64,000 bases of DNA from Deltaproteobacteria bacterium (GTDB taxonomy: Bacteria > Desulfobacterota > Desulfuromonadia > Desulfuromonadales > Geopsychrobacteraceae), in NCBI GenBank assembly GCA_024280485.1, contig JAJRQB010000030.1, positions 1-64,000 on the forward strand, written 5' to 3'. The notes under the pieces are model-generated. The model saw only the letters and a list, made by a program, of their open reading frames with translations. It did no database searches and was not told the origin of the DNA. The translations under genes were made by a program, and so were the position numbers. This document shows, piece by piece, positions 16,321 through 25,126 of this stretch (position 1 is the stretch's first letter; each line of letters opens with the position of its first letter).

Positions 16321-17648
16321 TTCTTCGTCCTCACTGATTCAGCCGAGGTGGCTGCAGGCTTTTTGGCCTTGCTGGTCGTTTTTGGGGTTGTCGAGACGGC
16401 CTTTTTTGGAGCCGGCTTGCTCTTCTCAGCTAAAGTGGACTTGGCTGCCTTCTCGGCAGTTTCAGCCTGTGCCTGGACCTTAACCAGGGCCGCCTCCAGT
16501 TTCTGGAAGCGTTGTTCAACCGCTGCGACGGTTTCGCGTGCGGTTTTGGCTTCACTCGCCAACTCTTGCTGTTGCTTGCGCGATTTGCGCAGGTCACGCT
16601 TAAGCTGGAGAATCTCCCCGGCGGCCAGATCGACATCGCGCTTCAGGGCGATCGGGGTCTGATCCACAACTTTCTCGATCAACCCGTTAATCTGAATTTT
16701 AAGGCGCATGCCGGATGCGGCAAATTCCCCTTGAGTTTTAGAAAATTCCTCGGTACCGAAAACATCCAGAAAGACCGCTTCATTCTCCTTGCTCCAGAGG
16801 TTGCAGAAATCACTGAACTTGATCGGCGGCTCGTTGTTCAGGGAGCGCTCGACCAGTTTGGCCTGGAACCGGTTCCCCGCTTTCCGTGCCGTCTCTTCAA
16901 TCAGCTTACTCATGGTCGCGAAGGATTTCATGAAATCGAAGGAGAGGCTGATCGCCTTGGAGATATCCTGACCTGTCTCACGATCGATGCCGACCTGTGG
17001 CGCGAGCAGATATTGGTCGGTCTGCTCTTTCCAGCTAGTGAAGGTTTCGAGAAGTTTTTCAAAACCCTGGCTGGTGCCAGTGTTGCTGAGCTGGTTGAAC
17101 ATGCTTTGAAAATTGGTGAACAGCTGGCTGTACAGATCGCCACCTGGTAATTTGGAGCCCTGCATCATGCCAAGCATGCCGAACATTTTCTGCAGCTCAT
17201 CCGTCATGTTGCCACTACCGAAGGTAGAAAAAAAAGGATTCTGCTGTTTCATGAAGTCGTTCAGGAAACTGCTGGGGTCGCTCCAGTTCTGTCCACCGGC
17301 AAAAGGATTCTGCATGCCGCCCGGGAACTGAAGGTTGCTCAACCAGCTTTTGTGAAATTCTTGCAAAATATTGAAATTGAACTGCTGTAACATCTCGGAA
17401 GGCAGCTTGCCGCCCAGGACTTGCTGAATGTTCTGCTGCAGGTCAGTGCCGAAGCCGCTGAATTGCTTCACCAGGTCTTGCTGCATTTTCAATAGATCTT
17501 CAAAATTGCCCGGGGCTTGATATTGGGTTGCGCCGGGAACGCCCGATGTCTGTTCTTCGCTCCAGCTTGCGAACTGTTTAGTCAGGTTCTGTTGCTGCTC
17601 TTGCCAGGTATTCAGCCATTCAGTCTGCTGTTTAAAATAGTCTTGCAT
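16317..17648 (-). CDS. phaE: Class III PHA synthase subunit PhaE with a Lys/Ala-rich C-terminal tail
   Basis: Non-catalytic partner of PhaC in class III synthases; 443 aa, longer than the usual 350-ish. The N-terminal two thirds are Gln/Phe/Leu-rich with several FxNWSD- and MFGMLG-like stretches common in PhaE. A region around residues 335-400 (KRDLRKSRKQQQELASE and on) is predicted by eye to be coiled coil. The last 45 residues are a low-complexity Lys/Ala/Pro/Thr tail (KSKPAPKKAVSTTPKTTSKA), similar in composition to the histone-like tails of PhaF-type phasins. The gene overlaps phaC. A TTTAAACAA motif shared with the phasin promoter lies 93 nt upstream of its start. Confidence 0.85.
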   Translation of the reverse strand: MQDYFKQQTEWLNTWQEQQQNLTKQFASWSEEQTSGVPGATQYQAPGNFEDLLKMQQDLVKQFSGFGTDLQQNIQQVLGGKLPSEMLQQFNFNILQEFHKSWLSNLQFPGGMQNPFAGGQNWSDPSSFLNDFMKQQNPFFSTFGSGNMTDELQKMFGMLGMMQGSKLPGGDLYSQLFTNFQSMFNQLSNTGTSQGFEKLLETFTSWKEQTDQYLLAPQVGIDRETGQDISKAISLSFDFMKSFATMSKLIEETARKAGNRFQAKLVERSLNNEPPIKFSDFCNLWSKENEAVFLDVFGTEEFSKTQGEFAASGMRLKIQINGLIEKVVDQTPIALKRDVDLAAGEILQLKRDLRKSRKQQQELASEAKTARETVAAVEQRFQKLEAALVKVQAQAETAEKAAKSTLAEKSKPAPKKAVSTTPKTTSKAKKPAATSAESVRTKK

Positions 17649-17740
17649 GTTTTACCCCTTTATAATTTTCAATATGCGGTTGTTGGTAATTCATCGTTTT
17701 CGACAGGCGGTTCAGTTTCTACGGGTCAAAATTTTCATAG

Positions 17741-17749
17741 TTTAAACAA
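17741..17749 (+). promoter_or_regulatory. Shared motif TTTAAACAA upstream of phaE (candidate operator)
   Basis: The exact 9-mer TTTAAACAA occurs here, 93 bp before the phaE start, and twice more before the phasin gene. The XRE regulator gene lies between these sites. This supports a common PHA operator. The surrounding 335-bp gap (17649-17983) holds no other gene. Confidence 0.45.
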
Positions 17750-17983
17750 GAACTAAACATCTTATAAACGAAGATTGATATTTGAACAAGGAGAAATTTA
17801 AATAAAATGCAAAGTGTGGCTTGTGTTCTTCCTGGCGGTAAGGGCAGTACTTCCTGTTCAGGGTTAATTTTTAGAGAGAAATGGCGTTAGATCGGGAGTT
17901 GAAAGTTATTAAGGCTGCTGTAGTGCTGTACCCCTTATGAAAATTATAGGACTCAGCGGAATTCCAGCGTTCCTGAGATTTAC

Positions 17984-18613
17984 TTACGCCTTTGGTCCCT
18001 TTAAGCGTTCCATCAAATGGTTTTCGATCACCTGATAGGCCGCGAGAGGCTCAATGCTCAGAGTTGCCAGCATATCGGCCAGCTTGTTTTCGTCACCCTC
18101 ACTTAGTCTATCCAGCATGGCCAGTTGCTCCAGCAGACTGAGTGGTGCTTCCTCCTTTTGAACGCGATAAAGTCTCATGATGCGCAGGAGATCCTGATAG
18201 TCGTCGCCTCGGGTTTCGTTTGGCGTGTCCTCAGTCTCTTCGTCCTCAGAGAGTGTTTGTTGAACGAAGCTTGTCTCTGTGTTCTCCAGAAAGCCGACCA
18301 TCGCATCGCTCCAGGGGGCCATGGTCGAGCCGAGAAAGCCGCTGGCTGAGACAAAAGTCTTGAGCGATTTCGATCCGGCGAGGCCGAAATCCGCGTTATT
18401 GATCTCGAGGATTTTTAGCAATTTTTCTATTTTAGTCTTTGGTACGCCAGCACGTCCCGACTCAAAGCGTGCGACCACCTGAATGGCACTGTTCCCTTCA
18501 TAGCCCAGGGCTTCGCCCAGCAGCTTGCGGCTCAGGCCCTTCTCAAGTCTGCGTTGTTCGAGGAGTTTGCCGACTTTTTTTCGGAATTGTTCTTTTTGCT
18601 CTCGGGTAATCAT
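17984..18613 (-). CDS. XRE-family helix-turn-helix regulator of the PHA cluster
   Basis: A 209-aa DNA-binding protein. The N-terminal 80 residues form a Cro/C1-type HTH (KGLSRKLLGEALGYEGNSAIQVVARFESGRAG), followed by an acidic linker (SEDEETEDTP) and a helical C-terminal region of unknown function. It is divergent from the phasin gene and upstream of phaE/phaC, the usual place for a PHA regulator, but it is not a PhaR-family (PF05233) protein by eye. A repeated TTTAAACAA motif in the flanking promoters, one copy overlapping the phasin -10 box, is its probable target (inference). Confidence 0.82.
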   Translation of the reverse strand: MITREQKEQFRKKVGKLLEQRRLEKGLSRKLLGEALGYEGNSAIQVVARFESGRAGVPKTKIEKLLKILEINNADFGLAGSKSLKTFVSASGFLGSTMAPWSDAMVGFLENTETSFVQQTLSEDEETEDTPNETRGDDYQDLLRIMRLYRVQKEEAPLSLLEQLAMLDRLSEGDENKLADMLATLSIEPLAAYQVIENHLMERLKGPKA

Positions 18614-18714
18614 CTTTAAGTGGCCGTCTTCTGTGGGGGAATAGGTTCGGTTTCAGCCTTGCGCTGACCGTTCAGCAGGCTTAATTATACGAAGACAGAC
18701 CAGCAAAGGCAATA

Positions 18715-18723
18715 TTTAAACAA
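18715..18723 (+). promoter_or_regulatory. Shared motif TTTAAACAA, distal copy at the phasin promoter
   Basis: Second exact copy of the motif, 26 bp upstream of the phasin -35 box and 102 bp upstream of the XRE gene start. With the oppositely oriented copy at 18767-18775 it forms an inverted pair 52 bp apart centre to centre. Confidence 0.45.
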
Positions 18724-18748
18724 AAATGTAATTCTCTGTAATTTTTTC

Positions 18749-18777
18749 TTGACAAGTATTTAAAGTTTGTTTAAATT
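18749..18777 (+). promoter_or_regulatory. Sigma-70 promoter of the phasin gene
   Basis: TTGACA at 18749-18754, a 17-bp spacer and TAAATT at 18772-18777 give a full -35 and a 4/6 -10 match, 67 bp upstream of the phasin ATG. The -10 box is overlapped by a reverse copy of the TTTAAACAA motif, which fits repression. Confidence 0.65.
18767..18775 (-). promoter_or_regulatory. Shared motif TTTAAACAA, copy overlapping the phasin -10 box
   Basis: Reverse-strand exact copy of the 9-mer. It overlaps the spacer and the start of the -10 element, so a bound protein would block RNA polymerase. Confidence 0.5.
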
Positions 18778-18843
18778 GCGATCCAAGGTTGGCCGGGAGG
18801 CTATCATAAAAATATGCACATCACCCTAAATAGGAGAACGAAA

Positions 18844-19368
18844 ATGCAAAATCAGAAAATCACCCAGGACATTTTGGATTTCAACAAAAACGCTGTCAAA
18901 TCGAGCTTCGAAGCACTGAACTCTTTCTCTGACCAAACCGCCAAGGCTGCTGATCAGCTCATGGGAACCATTCCTAATGTTCCTGAAGAGGGAAAAAAAG
19001 CTGTTGATTCTTTTTTCAAAGAGAACCAAAAAGGTCTGACCAGCTTGAAGAAGAGTGTAGACGCTGGCCTGGCGATCGATTGGACCACTCAGGGTGCCCC
19101 AGCCAAAGGGATTGAAGCGATGGAGACTTTTTACAACAGCGCTTTTGTAAAAGCTGGTGAAGTGCAGGAACAGGCTAACGGTCTGCTCAAAAAGACGACC
19201 GAGCAGCTTCCTAAAGAAGTCCTGCCAGTGGTTGAGTTTTGGAATCAGGCTCTCAACAGCAACTTCCAGACTTTCCAAGGCATCGTGACCAAAAATTTTG
19301 AACTGGCTAAAAAAGTTCTGAACGACGCATCAGCTGCCGCACCTAAAGCAAAAGCTGCAACCAAGTAA
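18844..19368 (+). CDS. Phasin family protein (PHA granule coat)
   Basis: A 174-aa amphipathic helical protein expected to coat PHA granules. Phasin features are the QKITQDILDFNKNAVKSSFE opening, repeated aromatic/Ala/Gln/Lys helices, no Cys, and an Ala/Lys-rich end (SAAAPKAKAATK). The ORF track starts 30 nt earlier, but the ATG at 18844 has AGGAGA 6 nt upstream. It is monocistronic, with a sigma-70 promoter and a strong terminator, which fits a highly expressed structural protein. Control by the divergent XRE regulator is probable. Confidence 0.9.
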   Translation: MQNQKITQDILDFNKNAVKSSFEALNSFSDQTAKAADQLMGTIPNVPEEGKKAVDSFFKENQKGLTSLKKSVDAGLAIDWTTQGAPAKGIEAMETFYNSAFVKAGEVQEQANGLLKKTTEQLPKEVLPVVEFWNQALNSNFQTFQGIVTKNFELAKKVLNDASAAAPKAKAATK

Positions 19369-19411
19369 TTCCGTATAAAATTTGTCCTCAGGACGAGTTG
19401 TTGTTGAAAAT

Positions 19412-19444
19412 CCCCCTGCTGACTTAGCAGGGGGTTTTTTTATT
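19412..19444 (+). terminator. Rho-independent terminator of the phasin gene
   Basis: CCCCCTGCT-gactt-AGCAGGGGG forms a perfect 9-bp GC-rich stem directly followed by a T-rich tail (TTTTTTTATTTTTT). It lies 44 bp after the phasin stop. Confidence 0.92.
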
Positions 19445-19475
19445 TTTTCGGACTTAAACAGAGGACCTTAATTTC

Positions 19476-20219
19476 CTACATCAGGTAGAGGCCGCCGTTT
19501 AGATTAAGGCTCTGTCCCGTCATGTACTCGCTTTCGCAGATAAAAATAACTCCTTTTGCAATCTCTTCAGGGGCACCCAGTTTCTTCATTGGGACCTGGG
19601 CAATGATTGCCTCTCGAACGTTCTCCGGCATGGCGTTGACCATCTCCGTGGCAATATAGCCCGGGCAGATACAATTGACGGTGACCCCTCCTCTGGCCGT
19701 TTCCAGCGCCAGCGACTTACTGAAGCCGATCAGCCCCGCTTTTGCCGCGGCATAGTTGGTTTGACCAAAGCCCCCGGCCTGGCCGATCACCGAACTGATA
19801 TTGATAATGCGGCCGTACTTTTGTTCGAGCATGGACGGCAAGGCAATCTTGCAGGTGTTGAAGACCGAAGAGAGGTTGGTATCGATGACTTTATGCCATT
19901 CCTCAAAAGACATTTTCTTGAAGGTCTTGTCGCGGGTGATACCGGCATTGTTGACCAGGACATCGATCCTGCCGAATTGTTCAAGAACCTTTTCGATGAA
20001 AATTTTGGTCGCTTCAGCGTCTGATATATCCGCCTGCAGGGCAATCGCAGAGCTCCCCATATCCTCAACCTCTTTCACAATCGCTTGAGCTTCTGCTTCG
20101 CTGTGGTTGTAATTGATAACCACCGTCGCACCTTCTCGACCAAGACCAGTGGCGATGGCAGCGCCGATCCCTCTTGAGCCACCAGTAACGACTGCAATCT
20201 TCCCCGCTAGTTTTTTCAT
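19476..20219 (-). CDS. phaB: Acetoacetyl-CoA reductase PhaB, copy 1
   Basis: NADPH-dependent reductase making (R)-3-hydroxybutyryl-CoA, the PHA synthase substrate. At 247 aa it has the SDR cofactor motif TGGSRGIGAAIA, NNAG and YAAAKAG active site, plus the PhaB-typical RDKTFKKMSFEEWHKVIDTNL and CPGYIATEMV segments. RBS GGAGGAGAT precedes ATG. It follows the carboxylase gene by 143 bp on the same strand. A paralogue with about 88% identity by eye lies at 29940-30683. Confidence 0.92.
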   Translation of the reverse strand: MKKLAGKIAVVTGGSRGIGAAIATGLGREGATVVINYNHSEAEAQAIVKEVEDMGSSAIALQADISDAEATKIFIEKVLEQFGRIDVLVNNAGITRDKTFKKMSFEEWHKVIDTNLSSVFNTCKIALPSMLEQKYGRIINISSVIGQAGGFGQTNYAAAKAGLIGFSKSLALETARGGVTVNCICPGYIATEMVNAMPENVREAIIAQVPMKKLGAPEEIAKGVIFICESEYMTGQSLNLNGGLYLM

Positions 20220-20362
20220 TGTATTATCTCCTCCGCACTTTCAGTGGTTGGTTGATCGTTAAACAGTGAGAGCATTGCGCACCCCCTGCCACGCTGAATA
20301 AGAATCCTGTCAAACAGACGTCAGACTCAAAGAAGTCCGATGCTCTGTCGCCTCAAAGGGAC

Positions 20363-23300
20363 TCAGACCGCCTCCTTGATAACAAACAGCAGATCCCCCT
20401 TGTTGACCGCCTGACCGGCGGTGGGGATGACGCGTACCACTTCATACTTCTTTTCCGGATCGTAGAAATTCCCTCCCGGGTTGCAGTTTTTAAGGGTGAG
20501 GGAGGAGAAGAGCTTCATCGCCTCCAACAGACCGATGGTGTCACCGGCTCCGACCGCCGTGCCGATCGGGGCGAAAGGGGGTTCGCTCGGGGATGAAGCA
20601 TCGTAGAAGACCCCGGTGGAGGGTGAGAGGACCTTCAATTCGCTGCTGCCCTCGATCTCGATAGCCGAGCGGTCAAGATCCACCTGGTCGGAACCGGAAG
20701 CCGCATCACCTTCCGCAATCATCTCCTGAACATCGATCCTCTCGAGCAAGCCGTTAAGGTACTGGGTGTTGTAGTCCCCATTACGGAAGGTCGCGTCTTT
20801 CAGGACCCGCTTGAGCAGTGGAATATTGGTATGGACGCCATTGATGATGGTCTCTTCCAGAACGGTCAGAAGTTTATCGATGGTATCCTTGCGGTTTTTT
20901 CCGGTGACAATGATCTGAGCGATCAGTGAGTCGTAGTAGGGGGTGATCGGTTTCCCGGCCTCGACCATTTTGATGACGGTGATATTGTCGGCGCTGGGGA
21001 TGCTGAATGCGGTGACATCGCCGGGGGTCGGAATAAATTTGATCTCCCCGTCTTCAACAGCGGTCCGCTCTGCGGTGATCCGTGCTTCAATCGCATAGCC
21101 CTGGGGGTTGCTGACCAGATCAGCGATCGATTCGCCACCGGCAATCTTGAACTGGTTGGCAACGATGTCGACGCCGGTCACCTTTTCAGTGACCGGATGT
21201 TCAACCTGTAAGCGGGTATTCATCTCCATGAAATAGACGGAGGTGTTGTCAAGGTCGAAGATAAATTCAACTGTTCCTGCCCCGATATAATCGCACTCGT
21301 TGGAGATGTGTTCGGCGAAGGCATAGACATCCTTCTCGAGTTTTTTCGGCAACAGTGTCGAGCCTGACTCCTCGAAGATTTTCTGGTTGTTACGTTGTAC
21401 CGAGCAATCGCGGAGTCCTAGGATTTTGCAGTTGCCATGGGTGTCGCGCAGGACCTGTACTTCGATATGACGCAGGTTGGTGACGTATTTTTCCAGGTAG
21501 AGATCCCCCGAACCGAACGCCGCTCTGGCCTCTGAAGAAAGGGTGAAGAAGATTTCGCGGAAATCTTCGGGTTTTTCCACCACCTGGATCCCCTTGCCGC
21601 CGCCACCATGGACAGCCTTGAGCAGCACCGGATAACCGATGGTCTCAGCGACCTCCATACCGGTCTCGAAGCTACCGATGATGCCGTGACTGCCGGGGAC
21701 AACAGGTGCTCCCGCTTTGCTGGCGGTGTCGATGGCGTTGGTCTTGTTGCCCATTAATTCCATGCTGGAGTGCCAGGGGCCAACGAAGTTGATCCCGCGG
21801 TTACGACAGAGCCGGGCGAAGTCAGCATTCTCCGAGAGGAAGCCGATCCCGGGGTGGAGTGAATCAACCTTTTCCTGTTCAGCAATACGCAACACCGATT
21901 TGGCGTTGAGGTAGGATTCGTCCGGGGTGTTGCCGCCGATGCAGATCAGGGTGTCCTTTTCGGTGAGTTGACCGGCAACCGCTGAATCCATATCGGCGTC
22001 GGATTGGACCAGAACCACCTCAATCTCCTGCTGCTGGGCGATTTTTATCAACTTGGCGGCCGTGCAGCCCCGGGCGTGGATCAGGCAGCGCTTGACCGGC
22101 TTCAGCAGGGCGCGTTCGTTCACCAGAGTCCGGCCCTGGATGGGCGTGGCGTCAGCGTCGGGTAGATAGAGACCCTTGAACACCCGATGGCAGACATCCA
22201 TCACACTTTCCGCTGGAGCGGCAATCGCGATATCGATGTCGCGCAGCTGTTGGTCGAGGGTCTTATTAAATGGATGCTTGACCAGCCCTTGCATGGCGCC
22301 CGGAGTTGCGACCAGGTAGTTGGAGAGGGTCGCCGTCGAGGGAAGGTAGGAGGGGACCACGATCTGGCCAGCGAAGGGCATGTTGCACCCGGAAAAATAG
22401 TAGGTCTGAACCAGCGGGTGGGTGACGAATGAGGCCTGTGCACCGCCGGTGCAATCGCCGAAACCGAAGCAGATGATCGGCAGTTCGTTGTCGCGCACGA
22501 AACGGGTGATACGGTCATTGACGATCGCCATGGAGAACAGCGATCCGGCACCCTCCTTGGTCTGCATGCCGCCCGATGAAACAAAGGCGACTACAGGAAG
22601 CTTGCGGCGTGCACATTGTAACAGCAGGTTGCAGAATTTTTCTGCTGAGGCCATATCGAAGGCGCCGGCCTGGAAATCAAGATTGGAGATCAGTACGCCG
22701 ACCCGCGTGGCGGGATGGCCCTTCTCTTTTTTGAGTTTCGCCAGACCGGTGATGACGCCGCAGGGTTTGACCCCGTTATCCAGCGCTTTCTCGATGGAGA
22801 TGCGGAACCCGGGAAATTTGACCGGGTCGGCGGTCATCAGGTCGGCATCGAGTTCGTTGAAATCGGTGAAGAATTCGGTGCTGAGCTGCTCAAATCGACA
22901 ATTCTTGGCGCGCTTGTCCTGGGCCAGAACATCCTGGATCAAAAGGTCGTTATAGGCGGTCTCCAGCCGATTCCAGAAATCCTTCATGCCGATATTGCGT
23001 AGTTTGATGCGGCCATCATATTTGCGCTCTTCACGTTCGGCTTCACAGTACTCCGGCAACAACTTTTCGAACAAAAAGTTGACGATCGCGAAAAGCGGCT
23101 CTGAAATACGCGGATACTGGATTTTTTTCCATTCCTGCACGGGACGGATGAACTCTTTCATCTGCGGGTGCTGCAGATAGACATTGATCCAGCCGTAGAA
23201 TTTGTCTTCGAGGAGAGCAGGATCCACTGCGTCTTCGCCAAGCATAGCCTTGAGCTTGGTGACGGCTGCGGAGATCGAAGATTCGAGGAGCGTCTGAAAG

Positions 23301-24934
23301 GACTTTTGCGAGAAGGTATTGGTATTCTTGGCTTCGGCGGCGATTGGGCGCAGATCGGTGATGATCTGATCGTAGACCAGATCGAAGACGATAAAATTCT
23401 TGCACACCCTTTCCATATCCTTATGAAATTCGGGCAGGGTGATGACATCGAGCACCGACATCTCGGCGGGATCGGTGGTCTTGGTATTCGCCGGCGCAGA
23501 GTCAAGATACTTGATCAGCGCGACAAAATTATTCTGGGCCCCGGCCTTCCAGAGGTTGTAAAGATGAAAACCGTAGGCGAGGTAAGTGCTCCGCTTGGCT
23601 TTTTCAAGGTTCTCGGCGGGATCGCCAAGAACCAGTTTAGAGAGCCGCCCCCGCTGGGTGTCGGTACGCTCATTGCGGTCAATATAGGTTTTAAAGCTTT
23701 TGGACAGCAGGTCGTCATAGCGGATGAGCAGAGGGTTTTCCTGCCAGCTGGCAAAAACATTGGCCTGCTCCTCCTGAACACGCTTCGATAAATCCCCTTT
23801 AGGGCGGACCAGATTTGTCGTGCGACTGAAGTTAGCTGAAGAGGTCGATTGGAGGCGTCCACGCAAGCTGAGATAGCGCAGATAGCGGTAGGTGATGCCG
23901 AAGACGCTGAAGTATTCCGTCGGGTTGTGGGTCAATGAAAGCGCCGACATATTGTTGAGTGTTTTGAGCTTTTCCGAGGGTTTGAGATAACGATTCAAGC
24001 TGGCCTGGTAGTGCTCGATAATCCCATCGGTCTCCTGAACAAAGGTCACGGCACGTTTTTCGATGGCGGTTACGGCTGAAACGATCGCCTTGCGCAGATT
24101 CTCGAGTTGGGGACCTTTTTCTCCGGGGACATAGTCGATAATACCGTCGACGAAACCCTGCTGGTAAAGTTCGTAGGCACTGACCCCGACGTATTTGGCA
24201 CACTCCTGCCAGCTGAGATCGAAACTGCGGGCGATGGCGGCCAGTCCCTTGGGTTGAATGGTGTTGAAGACACCATCACGCACCGAGAGAATGATGTTGG
24301 TTGAGGCCAGCGGGATGGCGCCTCCCGAATAGCCGTTACCGAGGATAATCCCCACCGAGGGCACGTTGAGGTTGGCCATTTCGGCGATGAAGTGGGAAAT
24401 CGAATGGGCCTGGTTGTTGGCATTGGCCAGCTCACTCGCATCGGCGCCCGGGGTATCGATAAAGGTGATGACCGGTACCGCATAGCGTTCGTATTTGCGT
24501 ACGACTTCGATAGCCTTGCGGTGGTGCTCGGGGCCCCAGACGCCATTGTTGGTGTTGCGTTCCTGCCCCAACAGGCAGAGTCGGCGTTTGTGGCCGTAGA
24601 AATCAAACTCGGCCTCGACGCAGAGCAGGGGGCCAAGAGCGATTTCATCGACGATTTTAAGTTTCAGTTGTTTGAGGATGGCCTTGAAGCCGGTGCGGTT
24701 TTTTTGCTCGGAAGGTTCGACGGTTTCACGGATATAGCTGTCGACATCCAGCTTCTTGAGGCGCTCGGTGGTCTCCTCGATGGTCCGGTGTGCGACGAGC
24801 CCCTCAAGGGCGACTTCCACTTCTTGCCTCTGGCGGTCGCGGTTTGACCGGCTGACCTCCTTGATCAGGGAGAAGTCAGAGGCGAGGTGTTCGGCAAGCT
24901 CGAAAAAACGATCAATTGTTGGGGCAGCGGACAT
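20363..24934 (-). CDS. Single-chain multidomain acyl-CoA carboxylase (CT-BC-BCCP)
   Basis: A biotin-dependent carboxylase expected to make malonyl-CoA (or methylmalonyl-CoA) from acetyl-CoA (or propionyl-CoA), ATP and bicarbonate, with all activities on one 1523-aa chain. Order: an AccA-like carboxyltransferase region (about 80-290, LGNGYSGGAIPLAS), a long helical linker without recognised motifs, an AccD-like carboxyltransferase region (about 700-930, SSGGMQTKEGAGSLF and FGDCTGGAQASF), biotin carboxylase/ATP-grasp (about 965-1400, LKAVHGGGGKGI, YFMEMNTRLQVEHPVTE) and a biotinyl domain ending the protein (LLEAMKL, biotin Lys about 1474). This CT-first order differs from eukaryotic ACC (BC-BCCP-CT). 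It lies between phaB1 and a KAS III gene. Acyl preference is not readable. Confidence 0.88.
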   Translation of the reverse strand: MSAAPTIDRFFELAEHLASDFSLIKEVSRSNRDRQRQEVEVALEGLVAHRTIEETTERLKKLDVDSYIRETVEPSEQKNRTGFKAILKQLKLKIVDEIALGPLLCVEAEFDFYGHKRRLCLLGQERNTNNGVWGPEHHRKAIEVVRKYERYAVPVITFIDTPGADASELANANNQAHSISHFIAEMANLNVPSVGIILGNGYSGGAIPLASTNIILSVRDGVFNTIQPKGLAAIARSFDLSWQECAKYVGVSAYELYQQGFVDGIIDYVPGEKGPQLENLRKAIVSAVTAIEKRAVTFVQETDGIIEHYQASLNRYLKPSEKLKTLNNMSALSLTHNPTEYFSVFGITYRYLRYLSLRGRLQSTSSANFSRTTNLVRPKGDLSKRVQEEQANVFASWQENPLLIRYDDLLSKSFKTYIDRNERTDTQRGRLSKLVLGDPAENLEKAKRSTYLAYGFHLYNLWKAGAQNNFVALIKYLDSAPANTKTTDPAEMSVLDVITLPEFHKDMERVCKNFIVFDLVYDQIITDLRPIAAEAKNTNTFSQKSFQTLLESSISAAVTKLKAMLGEDAVDPALLEDKFYGWINVYLQHPQMKEFIRPVQEWKKIQYPRISEPLFAIVNFLFEKLLPEYCEAEREERKYDGRIKLRNIGMKDFWNRLETAYNDLLIQDVLAQDKRAKNCRFEQLSTEFFTDFNELDADLMTADPVKFPGFRISIEKALDNGVKPCGVITGLAKLKKEKGHPATRVGVLISNLDFQAGAFDMASAEKFCNLLLQCARRKLPVVAFVSSGGMQTKEGAGSLFSMAIVNDRITRFVRDNELPIICFGFGDCTGGAQASFVTHPLVQTYYFSGCNMPFAGQIVVPSYLPSTATLSNYLVATPGAMQGLVKHPFNKTLDQQLRDIDIAIAAPAESVMDVCHRVFKGLYLPDADATPIQGRTLVNERALLKPVKRCLIHARGCTAAKLIKIAQQQEIEVVLVQSDADMDSAVAGQLTEKDTLICIGGNTPDESYLNAKSVLRIAEQEKVDSLHPGIGFLSENADFARLCRNRGINFVGPWHSSMELMGNKTNAIDTASKAGAPVVPGSHGIIGSFETGMEVAETIGYPVLLKAVHGGGGKGIQVVEKPEDFREIFFTLSSEARAAFGSGDLYLEKYVTNLRHIEVQVLRDTHGNCKILGLRDCSVQRNNQKIFEESGSTLLPKKLEKDVYAFAEHISNECDYIGAGTVEFIFDLDNTSVYFMEMNTRLQVEHPVTEKVTGVDIVANQFKIAGGESIADLVSNPQGYAIEARITAERTAVEDGEIKFIPTPGDVTAFSIPSADNITVIKMVEAGKPITPYYDSLIAQIIVTGKNRKDTIDKLLTVLEETIINGVHTNIPLLKRVLKDATFRNGDYNTQYLNGLLERIDVQEMIAEGDAASGSDQVDLDRSAIEIEGSSELKVLSPSTGVFYDASSPSEPPFAPIGTAVGAGDTIGLLEAMKLFSSLTLKNCNPGGNFYDPEKKYEVVRVIPTAGQAVNKGDLLFVIKEAV

Positions 24935-25039
24935 AATATTTATCTCCCAAAGCTGGGGGGTCGCAAGGGGGGGGAAACCAAAGACCCGGGTTCATCTGTT
25001 GAACGTATCTCTGTTCAATCTATGATGGAAAACATAGCC

Positions 25040-25075
25040 CGGTGAGCTTCCTGCAAGTTTGCAAGGAGCTCACCG
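25040..25075 (-). terminator. Hairpin between the KAS III and carboxylase genes
   Basis: CGGTGAGCTTCCTGCAA pairs with TTGCAAGGAGCTCACCG with two mismatches. It lies 52 bp after the stop of the two-domain KAS III gene, and the minus-strand continuation contains TGTTTTCC. The 192-bp gap 24935-25126 has no gene. It suggests that the carboxylase is at least partly transcribed separately. Confidence 0.5.
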
Positions 25076-25126
25076 ATCCGGCACGAGTTAGAGAGTGGAC
25101 TATCTTATTGTTACTTGAGCGGGAAT

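Noticed and set aside
20261-20300. Sigma-54-like TGGCAGGGGGTGCGCA before phaB1 (minus strand)
   Set aside because: Only the GG and GC spacing fits; the -12 box is GCGC instead of TTGC and the Y position is G, so it was not called.
22422-23791. Several 100-200-aa plus-strand ORFs
   Set aside because: Shadows of the 1523-aa carboxylase caused by third-position GC bias.
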